Shown piece by piece: positions 33,311 through 42,668 of a DNA stretch of 64,000 nucleotides (its first letter is position 1; each line of letters starts with the position of its first letter). The stretch covers positions 21,810 through 85,809 of the forward strand of contig JABHKC010000158.1 in the NCBI GenBank assembly GCA_018692315.1, written 5' to 3'. The notes under the pieces are model-generated. The model was given only the letters and a program-made list of their open reading frames with translations. It had not been told where the DNA came from and did not search any database. Made by a program: the position numbers and the translations under genes. This DNA is from Bacteroidota bacterium (GTDB lineage: Bacteria > Bacteroidota > Bacteroidia > Bacteroidales > JABHKC01).

Positions 33311-33359
33311 CTATGTCTCTGTTATTTAAGCAAATACTTTATAAATAAGCATTTCATTT

Positions 33360-35321
33360 ATGATTCTCACAGTAATCATAGTTAATTATAATGTTCAACA
33401 TTTTCTTGAACAATGTTTAAACTCAGTTCAAAAAGCATGCTTATCCATTGATTCTGAAATATTTGTAGTCGATAATAATTCTGTTGATGCATCTACATCA
33501 ATGGTAAAAGAAAAGTTTAGTGATGTTCAACTGATTGAAAATACAAAAAATGTAGGTTTTTCGAAAGCAAATAATCAAGCAATAAAAAAAGCAAAAGGAA
33601 AATATGTTCTTTTATTAAACCCAGACACCATTGTAGAGGAAGATACATTTGAAAAAATTATTGAGCACTTAGACAAAAATCATGAAGTTGGTGCAGTAGG
33701 AGTTAAAATGATTGATGGAAATGGGAAATTTTTACCAGAGTCGAAACGCTCATTGCCGACTCCATCTGTTGCATTTTATAAAATTTCAGGATTTTCAAAA
33801 TTATTCCCTCGCTCAAAAATATTTGCAAAATATCATTTAGGATATTTGGACAACAATGAGATACATGAAGTAGATATTTTATCTGGAGCTTTTATGTTTC
33901 TTAGAAAAAAAACAATAGACCAAGTAGGCTTGCTCGACGAAGATTATTTTATGTATGGCGAAGACATCGATATGTCGTATCGGATAAAATTAGCTGGATA
34001 TAAAAATGTCTATTTTCCTAAAACTACTATAATTCACTATAAAGGCGAAAGCACAAAAAAAGGAAGCATAAACTACCTTAAAGTCTTCTATAATGCAATG
34101 ATAATATTTGCAAGAAAACATTTTTCGAAGAAGAATGCATCAATATTTTCATTTCTAATTAATTTAGCAATATACTTTAGGGCATCTATTGCTATTTTTA
34201 ATTTGGCAATTAAGAACACAATTTTGCCAATTTTTGACGCAACTTCAATTTTTATTGGTTATAAAATTGCAATTCCTTTATGGGAAAATTACAAATTTTC
34301 TGAAAATGGTGTCTATCCTAAAGAATTTCTTTCCTATGTTGTACCTTCCTATATTGCACTTTGGATTTCTTTTCTATATTTTAATAAAGGGTATAAAAAG
34401 CCCATAAGTTTGAAAAATATTATTCGTAGTTTAATAATTGGCACTTTATTTATATTGTTGTTTTACAGCTTATTAAACGAAGAAATGCGATTTTCAAGAA
34501 TTCTAATAATTTTTGGTTTTGTATGGTCGTCAATATCAATAGTTTTGATTAGGATAATTTTCCACTTTCTTAAAATCGATGGTTATTCGTTAAATTCAGT
34601 GAAAAAGAAAAAAATTGCAATAGTTGGAGAAAATGATGAATTTGAACGAATTACATTAATGCTGAAGCAATTTGAATATAAACTTGGTGACATATGGCAT
34701 ATTAGTTTAAGCAAAAAGTCATTTTCCAGTGAGTTCAGTGGCAGTATTGAAAATATTTCGGATATAACAACTTTAAATAATATCGATGAAATTATCTTTT
34801 GCACTAAGTATATTTCTTCTCAAAAAATTATTGATATTATGCACAAAATGGCTCATATCAACGTAAACTATAAGATTGCATCTCATGAAAGTTTTTCCAT
34901 TATTGGAAGCGATTCAATTGATAGTGTCAATGAATTGATGGATATTTCAAACAACTCAATTGGTAAAGTTGCGAATGTCCGTAAAAAAAGAATTTTTGAC
35001 ATTTTATTTTCAGCAATTTTACTCATAATCAGTCCGGCAGCATTGTTTTTTGTTAAAAACACGAAAGGCTTATTTATTAATATTTCAAAAGTATTATCCG
35101 GGAAAATGACTATGGTAGGCTATTTATTAGCGAAAAATGTTGATATTTCGAATTTACCTTCAATTAAAAATGGAGTTTTAAATCCTTCAGATTATTTCAG
35201 TAGCAAAAAAATTATCTCGAAAGAAGTTGCTGAAAGAATCAATTTGCAATACTCAAATAATTACCAGATTGTAAAAGATATATATATTATTTTTCGTGCT
35301 TTTAAGAAATTAGGAAATTAA
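33360..35321 (+). CDS. Family 2 glycosyltransferase fused to a degenerate sugar-phosphate-transferase-like tail
   Basis: A 653-residue protein. Residues 1-230 are a GT2 domain of the WbbL (rhamnosyltransferase-like) kind: 'ILTVIIVNYNVQHFLEQCL', 'LLNPDTIVE' (DxD region), 'LSGAFMFLRKKTIDQVGLLDEDYF' (in pieces) and 'GEDIDMSYRI'. Several transmembrane helices follow (about 275-400). Residues about 410-530 look like a Rossmann-type sensor ('KKKIAIVGENDEFERI'), and from about 540 comes 'KKRIFDILFSAILLIISPAAL...KVLSGKMTMVGY'. That matches the start and the 'VLxGxMSLVG' end of WcaJ-type phosphoglycosyltransferases but lacks the catalytic 'KFRSM' segment between. It probably transfers a sugar in exopolysaccharide synthesis. 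The tail's role is unknown. Its stop shares TTAA with the convergent next gene. Confidence 0.82.
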   Translation: MILTVIIVNYNVQHFLEQCLNSVQKACLSIDSEIFVVDNNSVDASTSMVKEKFSDVQLIENTKNVGFSKANNQAIKKAKGKYVLLLNPDTIVEEDTFEKIIEHLDKNHEVGAVGVKMIDGNGKFLPESKRSLPTPSVAFYKISGFSKLFPRSKIFAKYHLGYLDNNEIHEVDILSGAFMFLRKKTIDQVGLLDEDYFMYGEDIDMSYRIKLAGYKNVYFPKTTIIHYKGESTKKGSINYLKVFYNAMIIFARKHFSKKNASIFSFLINLAIYFRASIAIFNLAIKNTILPIFDATSIFIGYKIAIPLWENYKFSENGVYPKEFLSYVVPSYIALWISFLYFNKGYKKPISLKNIIRSLIIGTLFILLFYSLLNEEMRFSRILIIFGFVWSSISIVLIRIIFHFLKIDGYSLNSVKKKKIAIVGENDEFERITLMLKQFEYKLGDIWHISLSKKSFSSEFSGSIENISDITTLNNIDEIIFCTKYISSQKIIDIMHKMAHINVNYKIASHESFSIIGSDSIDSVNELMDISNNSIGKVANVRKKRIFDILFSAILLIISPAALFFVKNTKGLFINISKVLSGKMTMVGYLLAKNVDISNLPSIKNGVLNPSDYFSSKKIISKEVAERINLQYSNNYQIVKDIYIIFRAFKKLGN

Positions 35322-35977
35322 ACAATTTTGACTTCTTCAACAGGCTTTTCTATACTCCAAACAATCAGATAGTTATTTCTAAATTCATAGTTCAAAGTAT
35401 ATTCATGCTTAAAATTTAATGTATCAATACAAGCTGAAAAACTTCCTTGATTTTTTATATATATTTTGTTAATTTTCAAATTATTAATAAAACTCAAGTC
35501 TCGTTTTCCGAAAATTTTAAGTAAAGTTTCTTTTCCACACCAGTACAGGTACAAATTTTCTATTCTGTAATCGCTATCAATTTGTTGAAGTTCTTTACTA
35601 CTAAGAAATTTTTTGGCTATCCTTTCAATTTTTTTTGAAACAAATTCAATATCAATTCCGACTCTAAAATCTTTATTTAAGATAACTCCAACCATATCTT
35701 TAGAATGAGAAATACTGATATTTAAAGAAGGATTAATTAATTTTGGTTTTCCAAAACTATCGTATTCGATAATCGAATTTTTGTTTTGAATTTCCTTAGC
35801 TAAGGCCCGAGTACTCAACCATTCAAGCTTTCTTCTTTCGTTCTTGAAACTCTCTATTTGCAATAATTCATCAGGATTTAGATTAACTATGTCGAAAAGA
35901 TAATCTAAATTATCAGTCATTTCCCAGATACCTAAATCAGTATTTTTATCAACTATTTGCTTATATAATAGACCCAC
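35318..35977 (-). CDS. 4'-phosphopantetheinyl transferase (Sfp-like)
   Basis: A 219-residue enzyme that moves phosphopantetheine from CoA to carrier proteins. Motifs: 'ISISHSKDMVGVIL' (first), 'RVGIDIEFVSKKIERIAKKFL' (in pieces, GIDIE metal ligands) and 'LYWCGKETLLKIFG' (third, WxxKE-like: WCGKE). It lies 61 bp upstream of gldD on the same strand order of gldD/gldE/ssb, a neighbourhood common in Bacteroidota. Its 3' end overlaps the convergent glycosyltransferase gene by 4 bp. Whether it serves fatty-acid ACP or a secondary pathway is not clear. Confidence 0.9.
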   Translation of the reverse strand: MGLLYKQIVDKNTDLGIWEMTDNLDYLFDIVNLNPDELLQIESFKNERRKLEWLSTRALAKEIQNKNSIIEYDSFGKPKLINPSLNISISHSKDMVGVILNKDFRVGIDIEFVSKKIERIAKKFLSSKELQQIDSDYRIENLYLYWCGKETLLKIFGKRDLSFINNLKINKIYIKNQGSFSACIDTLNFKHEYTLNYEFRNNYLIVWSIEKPVEEVKIV

Positions 35978-36038
35978 GATCGTAAAATTATTGAAGGAAA
36001 TAAAATCAGAAATAAAATATTATCTATTCTATGAGACA

Positions 36039-36623
36039 CTAATTTCTCCATTCAAAAGATTCAATTAATTTTTCAACATCCTTTTTAATAAAATTTAAAA
36101 CCGGAGCAATAGAATCCTGGTTTGGTCTTTCGTTGAAATATAGCGACGCTCGCATGAAATGCTGCAAACTATCAGTCAAATAAAATTGCAATGATGAAGC
36201 AACGTCTCCTTTAATTTCATATTGAGTTCCGAAAACCCTTTTGTTCCAATTGATTGTTAATGATTCTGAAATTTCGTCGGCCTTAGATGTGTGATTATAT
36301 GAAAATTTTCTTGATTGTTCGAGTAATGTCGATAAATTGTTATCAATGGTTCTATAGGTAATATAAATTTTGGCATTATAATCTGGAAAAGTAATATTTA
36401 TCCAACACGAATCTGCATCAATTAGTTCAATTTTTGAGTAATCCGGAAATTGGAATGTATAAGGAAAATCACTTTCATAGCTATTATATTGTTTTTCCGG
36501 AAATGAAATTCTAAAATACCCGTGAGGTTTTGGCATATATGTTTCTTTGCACGAATAAATTAGCAATACCAAAATTACGCAATATAAAATTTTTGGGATG
36601 GTATTTTTATTTCTAAAAATCAT
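36039..36623 (-). CDS. gldD: Gliding motility lipoprotein GldD
   Basis: A 194-residue lipoprotein. The signal ends in lipobox 'LIYSC' (Cys25), followed by the GldD opening 'ETYMPKPHGYFRISFPEKQY' and 'FQFPDYSKIE'. The family is needed for gliding in Flavobacterium johnsoniae and for T9SS function. Its order here, ssb-gldE-gldD followed by a phosphopantetheinyl transferase, is conserved in the phylum. Presence of the gene does not prove gliding, because T9SS-positive non-gliders also keep it. Confidence 0.93.
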   Translation of the reverse strand: MIFRNKNTIPKILYCVILVLLIYSCKETYMPKPHGYFRISFPEKQYNSYESDFPYTFQFPDYSKIELIDADSCWINITFPDYNAKIYITYRTIDNNLSTLLEQSRKFSYNHTSKADEISESLTINWNKRVFGTQYEIKGDVASSLQFYLTDSLQHFMRASLYFNERPNQDSIAPVLNFIKKDVEKLIESFEWRN

Positions 36624-36688
36624 ATTAATTGTAAATGGATAGATTTAGGTTTATAGATAAACTCACAGTCAAAATAAACATTTTATTT

Positions 36689-38014
36689 CTATAGTGATTT
36701 TAAATGTACTCTGATTTTTATAATCCGCCTGTTGTCAACAGCTTCAATTTTGAACTTAAAGTTGTTGAACATTATTTCATCATTCTTTTTAGGAATTTCT
36801 CCTTTTATTTCAAGAATCAAACCTGCTAAGGTGTCGGCATCTCCTTTTATTTCATCAAAAATATTATCGGGTTTTTCAATAATTTTATAAAAATCGTTTA
36901 GAAGAGTTTTGCCTTCAAAAATGAAATTTTCATTATCAATTTTCTTGTATTCAACAGTTTGCGGATCTGATTCGTCTGTAATTTCACCTACAATTTCCTC
37001 AAGTATATCTTCTAAGGTAATTATTCCAGATTTGCCTCCATATTCATCAACAACAACAGCCATATGTATTTTTTTCGATTGAAATTCTTCGAGCAAATCG
37101 TCGATTTTTTTCATTTCAGGAATAGAATACAAAGGACGAATAAGCGATTGCCACTTAAAATCGTTGTAGTTTTTATGAATATATGGGAGCAAATCTTTTA
37201 TGTATAGTATTCCTTTTACTTTATCAAAATTTTCTGAAAATACAGGAATTCTGGAATAGCCCGATTCGATAATAACTGAGACCAATTTGTTGAAACTGGT
37301 TTTTATTTCTACAGCAACAACATCGACTCTTGACCGCATAATTTCTTTCACGTACAGTTTTCCGAAATTAACAATTCCTTCAAGAATTTTTTTGTCTTCC
37401 GATATTTCATTCTCAGTCAAATCTAAAGCATCGGACAAATCGTTGATTGAAATATTTTGCTTAACATTTGCAAATCTTTTGTTCACAAACGAAGTTGAGC
37501 TAATAAGAACTGAGCTAAAAGGGCGGAGGATTTTTTCAAGAAAAAACAAAGGATATGCCATAAAACCTGAAAATTTCTCCGGGTATTTCGTGGCATAAAC
37601 TTTTGGAATGATCTCTCCAAATAGCAGAAGTAAGAATGTTATAACAATAACCTGAAAAACAAAAGCCAAAGCAGTGTTTACGCCAAAATCGAAAATTGAA
37701 GAACTAACATAGGTTGATAAGATAACTATCCCAACATTCACAAAATTGTTTGCAATAAGTATAGTTGCCAACAATCGCTCAGGGATTTCCAATAATGACA
37801 ATATTATTAAATCTTGTTTTGCCTCTTTTTTCCGAAGTTTGCTAATATGTGAGGGAGATAATGAGAAAAAGGCAACCTCGGAACCTGAAATTAGAGCAGA
37901 AACTATTAATAAAAAAATTACAAAAAATATTGCTAAAATATTGACAGCTTCGATGGGATGAATTGTTACATTTAGCAAATCTATTAAAAACGAATGATAG
38001 GGCTCGGTTTCCAA
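36689..38014 (-). CDS. gldE: Gliding motility-associated GldE, CNNM/CorC-type membrane protein
   Basis: A 441-residue protein. Residues about 25-195 form a DUF21/CNNM transmembrane domain ('FLLIVSALISGSEVAFFSL', 'LLATILIANNFVNVGIVIL', 'LLLFGEIIPKVYATKYPEKF'). Two CBS domains follow ('MRSRVDVVAVEIKTSFNKL', 'SIPEMKKIDDLLEEFQSKK...VVDEYGGKSGIITLED'), and a CorC_HlyC domain ends the protein. It resembles magnesium-efflux proteins; GldE is thought to assist GldD and T9SS function. It lies 65 bp upstream of gldD and 38 bp downstream of ssb. Confidence 0.92.
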   Translation of the reverse strand: METEPYHSFLIDLLNVTIHPIEAVNILAIFFVIFLLIVSALISGSEVAFFSLSPSHISKLRKKEAKQDLIILSLLEIPERLLATILIANNFVNVGIVILSTYVSSSIFDFGVNTALAFVFQVIVITFLLLLFGEIIPKVYATKYPEKFSGFMAYPLFFLEKILRPFSSVLISSTSFVNKRFANVKQNISINDLSDALDLTENEISEDKKILEGIVNFGKLYVKEIMRSRVDVVAVEIKTSFNKLVSVIIESGYSRIPVFSENFDKVKGILYIKDLLPYIHKNYNDFKWQSLIRPLYSIPEMKKIDDLLEEFQSKKIHMAVVVDEYGGKSGIITLEDILEEIVGEITDESDPQTVEYKKIDNENFIFEGKTLLNDFYKIIEKPDNIFDEIKGDADTLAGLILEIKGEIPKKNDEIMFNNFKFKIEAVDNRRIIKIRVHLKSL

Positions 38015-38052
38015 TTCAATTTTATTATTTTCCAGAAATTGAGTATAGTATA

Positions 38053-38514
38053 TTAGAATGGTAGGTCGTCTGTTTCTTCTTGCAAATTATTGCCGGCAGG
38101 ACTTGTATTTTCTGTAACTTTTCCATCCTGGTTTTCTTCAACAGCACTATTTGTGTTAGGTTCAGCTTGCTGAGAATTTTGTTCAGTTGCACTTTTTGTT
38201 CCCAGCATGGTCATATTGTTCGCAACTATTTCGGTTGAATATCTTTTATTTCCGTCTTTATCATCCCAAGAGCGTGTTGAGATTTTTCCTTCGACATAAA
38301 GTTTGTCACCTTTTTTTACATATTTTTCGCAAATTTCGGCTAATTTACGCCACATCACAATATTGTGCCATTCGGTGATTGTTACTTTTTCGCCATCTTT
38401 TTTGTAGGATTCGCTTGTGGCAAGAGAAAACTTTGCAACTGCTACACCATTGTCCAAATAATTTACCTCAGGTTCTTTCCCTACATTTCCAATTAAAATT
38501 ACTTTGTTTATCAT
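38053..38514 (-). CDS. ssb: Single-stranded DNA-binding protein
   Basis: A 153-residue SSB. The OB fold spans residues 1-105 ('MINKVILIGNVGKEPEV', 'AKFSLATSESYKKDGEKVTITEWH' in pieces, 'YVEGKISTRSWDDKDGNKRY'). A disordered Asn/Glu-rich linker follows, with the acidic tip 'ETDDLPF' that binds partner proteins. The usual SSB length is 140-180 residues. It is the first gene of the ssb-gldE-gldD block. It coats single-stranded DNA during replication and repair. Confidence 0.97.
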   Translation of the reverse strand: MINKVILIGNVGKEPEVNYLDNGVAVAKFSLATSESYKKDGEKVTITEWHNIVMWRKLAEICEKYVKKGDKLYVEGKISTRSWDDKDGNKRYSTEIVANNMTMLGTKSATEQNSQQAEPNTNSAVEENQDGKVTENTSPAGNNLQEETDDLPF

Positions 38515-38598
38515 ATTATTAAAATATTAATTAATTATTTTAGCTGATATTTTCACAAATTATTGAATTTCACTGCAAATATTATTGCAACATTATGT

Positions 38599-38619
38599 AA
38601 ACTTGAAAAATTCAAGTTT
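38599..38619 (-). terminator. Hairpin after pyrI
   Basis: AAACTTGAA at 38599-38607 and TTCAAGTTT at 38611-38619 form a perfect 9-bp stem with a 3-base loop, 34 bp past the pyrI stop. The U tract is within the stem rather than after it, so termination strength is uncertain. Confidence 0.45.
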
Positions 38620-38652
38620 TATTTCAAAATATTGCTTGTAACTATAAAAACA

Positions 38653-39111
38653 CTAAACGATGATCATATGTTCCTGATCGGTAATTTTTTCGCAATAATG
38701 ACATTTTAACGCAACATCTGTTTTAGAAATTACTGTAAATTTGGTATTTATGCTTTCATAATTTGTAACACATTTTGGATTTACGCATTTGACAATTCCT
38801 TTTATAATGTCTGGAACAGCCACTTCATTTTTTTCAACAACAGTATAATTCTTAATAATGTTGAGTTTGGCTTCGGGGGCAACCAATGCAATTTTATTTA
38901 GTTCATCTTCCTGAAAATCTTTATCTGAAATCTTTATTATGGCTTTTCTTCCCAATTTTTTGCTTTCTAGATTGGTACCAAAAGTGATCTGATTTTCAAT
39001 TTTATCGAGCCCTAATATGGTGATTACTTTAAATAGGTTTTTTGCAGGAATACGGTCAATTACAGTTCCGTTTTTTATTGCACTAACTTTAAGTTCTTTT
39101 GAGTCTTTCAT
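38653..39111 (-). CDS. pyrI: Aspartate carbamoyltransferase regulatory subunit
   Basis: A 152-residue regulatory chain. The allosteric domain contains 'VSAIKNGTVIDRIPAKNLFKV' (in pieces; nucleotide-binding lysine/aspartate region) and 'GRKAIIKISDKDF'. The zinc domain has 'CVNPKCVTNYES' and 'LKCHYCEKI', four cysteines that bind zinc and the catalytic chain. PyrI allows CTP inhibition and ATP activation of pyrimidine synthesis. It follows pyrB by about 53 bp, so the two are co-transcribed. PyrI occurs in Bacteroidales and relatives but not in many other Bacteroidota. Confidence 0.96.
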   Translation of the reverse strand: MKDSKELKVSAIKNGTVIDRIPAKNLFKVITILGLDKIENQITFGTNLESKKLGRKAIIKISDKDFQEDELNKIALVAPEAKLNIIKNYTVVEKNEVAVPDIIKGIVKCVNPKCVTNYESINTKFTVISKTDVALKCHYCEKITDQEHMIIV

Positions 39112-39164
39112 TATAGTTTCAGAATTTTTTGTAAAACTTTGAGAATTTTTTCAAGCAGATTTCT

Positions 39165-40073
39165 TTATTTCATTCCTAAAATAGATGCAATAATAGCTTG
39201 CCGTGTATAAACTCCGTTTAGAGCTTGCTGAAAATAATATGCTTTATCGCTGGCATCAACATCTGTATGAATTTCGTTTACTCGTGGAAGTGGATGCAAA
39301 ATTTTCATATTTGACTTTGAGTTTTCGAGCATATATTTTCTTAGCACATATGTATTCTTCACTTTTTCATATTCCATAGGATCAGAAAATCTTTCTCTCT
39401 GAACTCTTGTCATATAAACTATGTCGGCTTCCGAAATATATTCAGTAAAATCGGCATGTTCGAAATACTTCAATCCAAGATTATCTAAATATAATTTATA
39501 TTCGTTTGGCATTTTCAATTCTTCAGGTGATATAAAATTAAAAGTGGTATTGAATTTTGACATTGCCATAAGCAAGGAATGAACAGTGCGTCCATATTTC
39601 AGATCTCCAACTAAAAAAATATTTAGGTCTTCTAATGTTCCTTGAGTTTTATAAATAGAATACAAATCTAACAAAGTTTGTGTAGGATGTTGATTTGCAC
39701 CATCGCCTGCATTTACAACAGGGACATTCGAAACTTCGCTCGCATATTTTGCACTTCCTTCAATAGGATGACGCATTACTATTAAATCACAATAACTTTC
39801 AACTGTTTTTATGGTATCGTGAAGAGACTCCCCTTTTTTCACACTTGAAGAACCTGAATCTGAAAATCCGATTATTCTACCTTGTAAACGGTTAACGGCA
39901 CTTTCAAAACTTAATCTTGTGCGAGTTGATGGCTCAAAAAATAAAGAAGCAATAATTTTTCCTTCTAAAATATTTTGAACTGGATTCTTTTCAAATTCGC
40001 TTGCTAATTCGATTATTCGCATATATTCTTCTTTTGAATAATCGTTTATTGAAACCAAATTCCTGTTTTTCAT
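39165..40073 (-). CDS. pyrB: Aspartate carbamoyltransferase catalytic subunit
   Basis: A 302-residue enzyme joining carbamoyl phosphate and aspartate in pyrimidine synthesis. I start it at ATG 40073 ('[18 protein letters not shown]'), the usual family start; the frame is open to 40130 with a 19-residue extension not seen in relatives. Motifs: '[16 protein letters not shown]' (carbamoyl phosphate site), '[10 protein letters not shown]', '[18 protein letters not shown]' and '[14 protein letters not shown]'. It precedes pyrI and would form the 2C3:3R2 holoenzyme with it. It lies upstream of its own AT-rich leader with no clear attenuator. Confidence 0.97.
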   Translation of the reverse strand: MKNRNLVSINDYSKEEYMRIIELASEFEKNPVQNILEGKIIASLFFEPSTRTRLSFESAVNRLQGRIIGFSDSGSSSVKKGESLHDTIKTVESYCDLIVMRHPIEGSAKYASEVSNVPVVNAGDGANQHPTQTLLDLYSIYKTQGTLEDLNIFLVGDLKYGRTVHSLLMAMSKFNTTFNFISPEELKMPNEYKLYLDNLGLKYFEHADFTEYISEADIVYMTRVQRERFSDPMEYEKVKNTYVLRKYMLENSKSNMKILHPLPRVNEIHTDVDASDKAYYFQQALNGVYTRQAIIASILGMK

Positions 40074-40256
40074 ACTTTTTCGTGTTTTGATATCATTAAT
40101 TTGGAATACAAAAGTAACTTTTTTATCCAAATTAATTTAAACGAAACTCATTATTGTGTTTTGAAAATTATTGTATTAATTTGATTTAGCTGATTTTTAA
40201 TGATTTACATTGAAATAAATTAGCAAATAATGCAATTGAAGAATAGCAGAAAATAG

Positions 40257-40793
40257 TTAATATCTATTAATTTCGATACCCCCAAAAACTGCACTTGCCT
40301 GAATGACCAAATAATTTCGCGCTTCATCGAAATTATCGCTTTCGTAATTTGAACTTCCAAATCCTCCGGCACCACCTTCCGGGAGATCCACACCACCAAA
40401 AATTGCATCAGCGTTAATTTTTACAGGTGTTTGCTCGTTAAGACGGATTACACAACCTCCAAATACTGCATTCACTTCAATTTTCGTAACTTTTTCTGTC
40501 AATTCAATATCTCGCAAATCTATGGTTGCCTTTCCAAAAACTGCATTATACTCACGTTTTTCGTTGATTTTCCCATCGATAGTTACTTCGTTAAAAATTG
40601 CATCGTCTCCAGATGATCTAAAATTTGAAAATCCAAAACTTCCGAAGATAAATTTTGCACCAAGATAAATCAAAAATAATCCGAAAAGTATTTTAAAGAT
40701 TGGGAAGTCAATTTTAAAAATAACTTTAATTAAAATACTGATACCTACAAGAATAATTATAATTCCAAAGAATATTCCAACTCCCATTTTCAT
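40257..40793 (-). CDS. LiaF/DUF5668-like membrane protein
   Basis: A 178-residue protein with two N-terminal transmembrane helices (about residues 4-25 and 31-50) followed by a repetitive beta domain: 'REYNAVFGKATIDLRDIEL', 'IEVNAVFGGCVIRLNE', 'INADAIFGGVDLPEG' and 'IQASAVFGGIEI'. This is the LiaF-like C-terminal fold, a beta-solenoid-like repeat also seen in DUF4097-type proteins. In Firmicutes LiaF regulates the cell-envelope stress sensor LiaS; here there is no adjacent two-component system, so the role is unknown. It is divergent from purC. Confidence 0.78.
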   Translation of the reverse strand: MKMGVGIFFGIIIILVGISILIKVIFKIDFPIFKILFGLFLIYLGAKFIFGSFGFSNFRSSGDDAIFNEVTIDGKINEKREYNAVFGKATIDLRDIELTEKVTKIEVNAVFGGCVIRLNEQTPVKINADAIFGGVDLPEGGAGGFGSSNYESDNFDEARNYLVIQASAVFGGIEINRY

Positions 40794-40898
40794 AGTTTTA
40801 ATTTTTAATAAAAAATTTCTGTCATGCCAAAATTACTATTATTATTTAAAGAATTATTATTTTCGCCTCAAATATTTTACAACAAAATCTATAATATT

Positions 40899-41861
40899 AT
40901 GGCTATTGCATTAACAAAATCTAATTTAAAATTAAATACTTCTAAGAAGCCCGATTTTTATCTTGGCAAAGTTAGAGATGTTTACACTGTTGATAATAAA
41001 CTTCTTATCATGCTTGTTTCTGATAGAATTTCTGCCTTCGATATAGTTTTGCCAAAGGGAATTCCTTTCAAGGGTCAGGTTTTAAATCAGATTGCGAGCA
41101 AATTTCTCGATATGACATCTGACATTGTACCAAATTGGAAAATTTCGTGTCCGGATCCTACAGTTATGATTGGGCATAAAGTTGAAACATATCCGATTGA
41201 GATGATTATTAGAGGAATTTTAACCGGTAGTCTTTGGCGAGAATATAAAAATGGAGTTCGTGAAATTTATGGTCTTCGTTTGCCTGATGGCATGAAGGAA
41301 AATCAACGCTTTCCAGAACCAATAATTACTCCTACAACTAAAGCCGAGCAAGGCATGCACGACGAACCTATCTCGAAAGAAGAAATTCTGAAACAAAATT
41401 TGATTTCTCCGGAAGAATACGAATTATTGGAAAAATATACAAGACAACTTTTTGAAAGAGGGAGTAAAATTGCTGAGGATAAAGGCTTAATTCTGGTAGA
41501 TACAAAATATGAGTTTGGCAAAAAGGATAGTGAAATTTACCTAATAGATGAGATTCACACGCCCGATTCATCCCGATATTTTTATGCCAATGGTTATGAA
41601 GAACGGTTTGAAAAAGGAGAAGCACAGAAACAGCTCTCGAAGGAATTTGTAAGAGAATGGCTTATGGAACAAGGCTTTAAGGGCGAAAAAGGTCAGCAAG
41701 TTCCCAAAATGGACGAAATTTTTGTAAATGAGGTTTCAGAAAGATATATCGAACTTTATGAAAAAATCATTGGAGAAAAGTTTGTAAAGGCCGATGTTTC
41801 GGAGCCACACGAAAGAATTAATGAAAGCATTAATAATTGGCTTGAAGAAAACTATTTGTAA
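40899..41861 (+). CDS. purC: Phosphoribosylaminoimidazole-succinocarboxamide synthase
   Basis: A 320-residue SAICAR synthetase of the purine pathway, started at ATG 40899 ('[12 protein letters not shown]'); the open frame begins at 40824 but the 25-residue extension is hydrophobic and not conserved. Motifs: '[18 protein letters not shown]', '[19 protein letters not shown]' (ATP and substrate loops), '[19 protein letters not shown]', '[12 protein letters not shown]' and '[11 protein letters not shown]...[13 protein letters not shown]'. The length matches the longer eukaryote/Bacteroidota type rather than the 240-residue E. coli type. It is convergent with mlaF. Confidence 0.96.
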   Translation: MAIALTKSNLKLNTSKKPDFYLGKVRDVYTVDNKLLIMLVSDRISAFDIVLPKGIPFKGQVLNQIASKFLDMTSDIVPNWKISCPDPTVMIGHKVETYPIEMIIRGILTGSLWREYKNGVREIYGLRLPDGMKENQRFPEPIITPTTKAEQGMHDEPISKEEILKQNLISPEEYELLEKYTRQLFERGSKIAEDKGLILVDTKYEFGKKDSEIYLIDEIHTPDSSRYFYANGYEERFEKGEAQKQLSKEFVREWLMEQGFKGEKGQQVPKMDEIFVNEVSERYIELYEKIIGEKFVKADVSEPHERINESINNWLEENYL

Positions 41862-41921
41862 AAAACGATTTGCTCTCTTATAATATATATTTGGTTTGAA
41901 TAGTTTTGTATTGTTTTTAAA

Positions 41922-42668
41922 TCACATTCTAAGATTTTTTGAAAGCTTTGAAGCAAATACAAAATCGTTCAATTCCTTATTATCGTTACTAAAGACCTGT
42001 GTGTTTGAGCCTTCCCACCACTTTTTGCCTTTATAGATAAAGACAATTTTATCTCCAATTTCTAATACCGAATTCATATCATGAGTATTAATTACGGTGG
42101 TAGTGTTAAATTCTTCAGTAATTTCTTTAATTAAATTATCAATTACAATTGAAGTGTAAGGATCTAATCCTGAATTTGGTTCATCAAAAAACAAATACTT
42201 TGGATTTAAGGAAATAGCCCTTGCAATTGCCACACGTTTTTTCATCCCTCCGCTGATTTCTGAGGGATAGAGCATATTTGTTTTAGAAATATTAACTCTT
42301 TCAAGACAAAAATTTACTCTATCAAGTTTTTCTTTTGGATTCATATTGGTAAATAAATCCAATGGAAACATAATATTTTCTTCTACAGTAGATGAATCGA
42401 ACAATGCACCGCCTTGGAAAACCATCCCAATTTCTTTACGAATGGATTTTTTGTCTCTAAAATTCATTTTTGTAAAATTGCGATCGTTGTATGTAATTTC
42501 TCCTTCATCAATTTCAAACAAACCAACCATAGATTTAATAAGGACAGTTTTTCCAGAGCCACTCTGACCTATCACCAAATTGGTTTTGCCAGATGCAAAT
42601 TCGACATTTATGTCGGACAAAACTTTCTTATCGTCAAAAGATTTTGAGATGTTTTTTAGTCTTATCAT
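41922..42668 (-). CDS. mlaF: MlaF-type ABC transporter ATP-binding protein
   Basis: A 248-residue ATPase of the phospholipid-transport (Mla/MCE) type. Walker A is 'GQSGSGKTVLIKSMVG' (near residues 34-49), then 'GMVFQGGALFDSSTVEENI', signature 'ISGGMKKRVAIARAI' and Walker B 'KYLFFDEPNSGLD', with 'VINTHDMNSVLEI'. The 'FQGGALFDS' and 'SGGM(K)KR' motifs are typical of MlaF. Its start overlaps the MlaE-family permease by 4 bp. The MCE substrate-binding protein that completes the system is not visible in this window. Confidence 0.92.
   Translation of the reverse strand: MIRLKNISKSFDDKKVLSDINVEFASGKTNLVIGQSGSGKTVLIKSMVGLFEIDEGEITYNDRNFTKMNFRDKKSIRKEIGMVFQGGALFDSSTVEENIMFPLDLFTNMNPKEKLDRVNFCLERVNISKTNMLYPSEISGGMKKRVAIARAISLNPKYLFFDEPNSGLDPYTSIVIDNLIKEITEEFNTTTVINTHDMNSVLEIGDKIVFIYKGKKWWEGSNTQVFSNDNKELNDFVFASKLSKNLRM

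Noticed and set aside
40074..40130. Upstream start for pyrB giving 19 extra residues
   Set aside because: The family normally begins at 'MKNR(S/N)LVSIxDY', matching ATG 40073.
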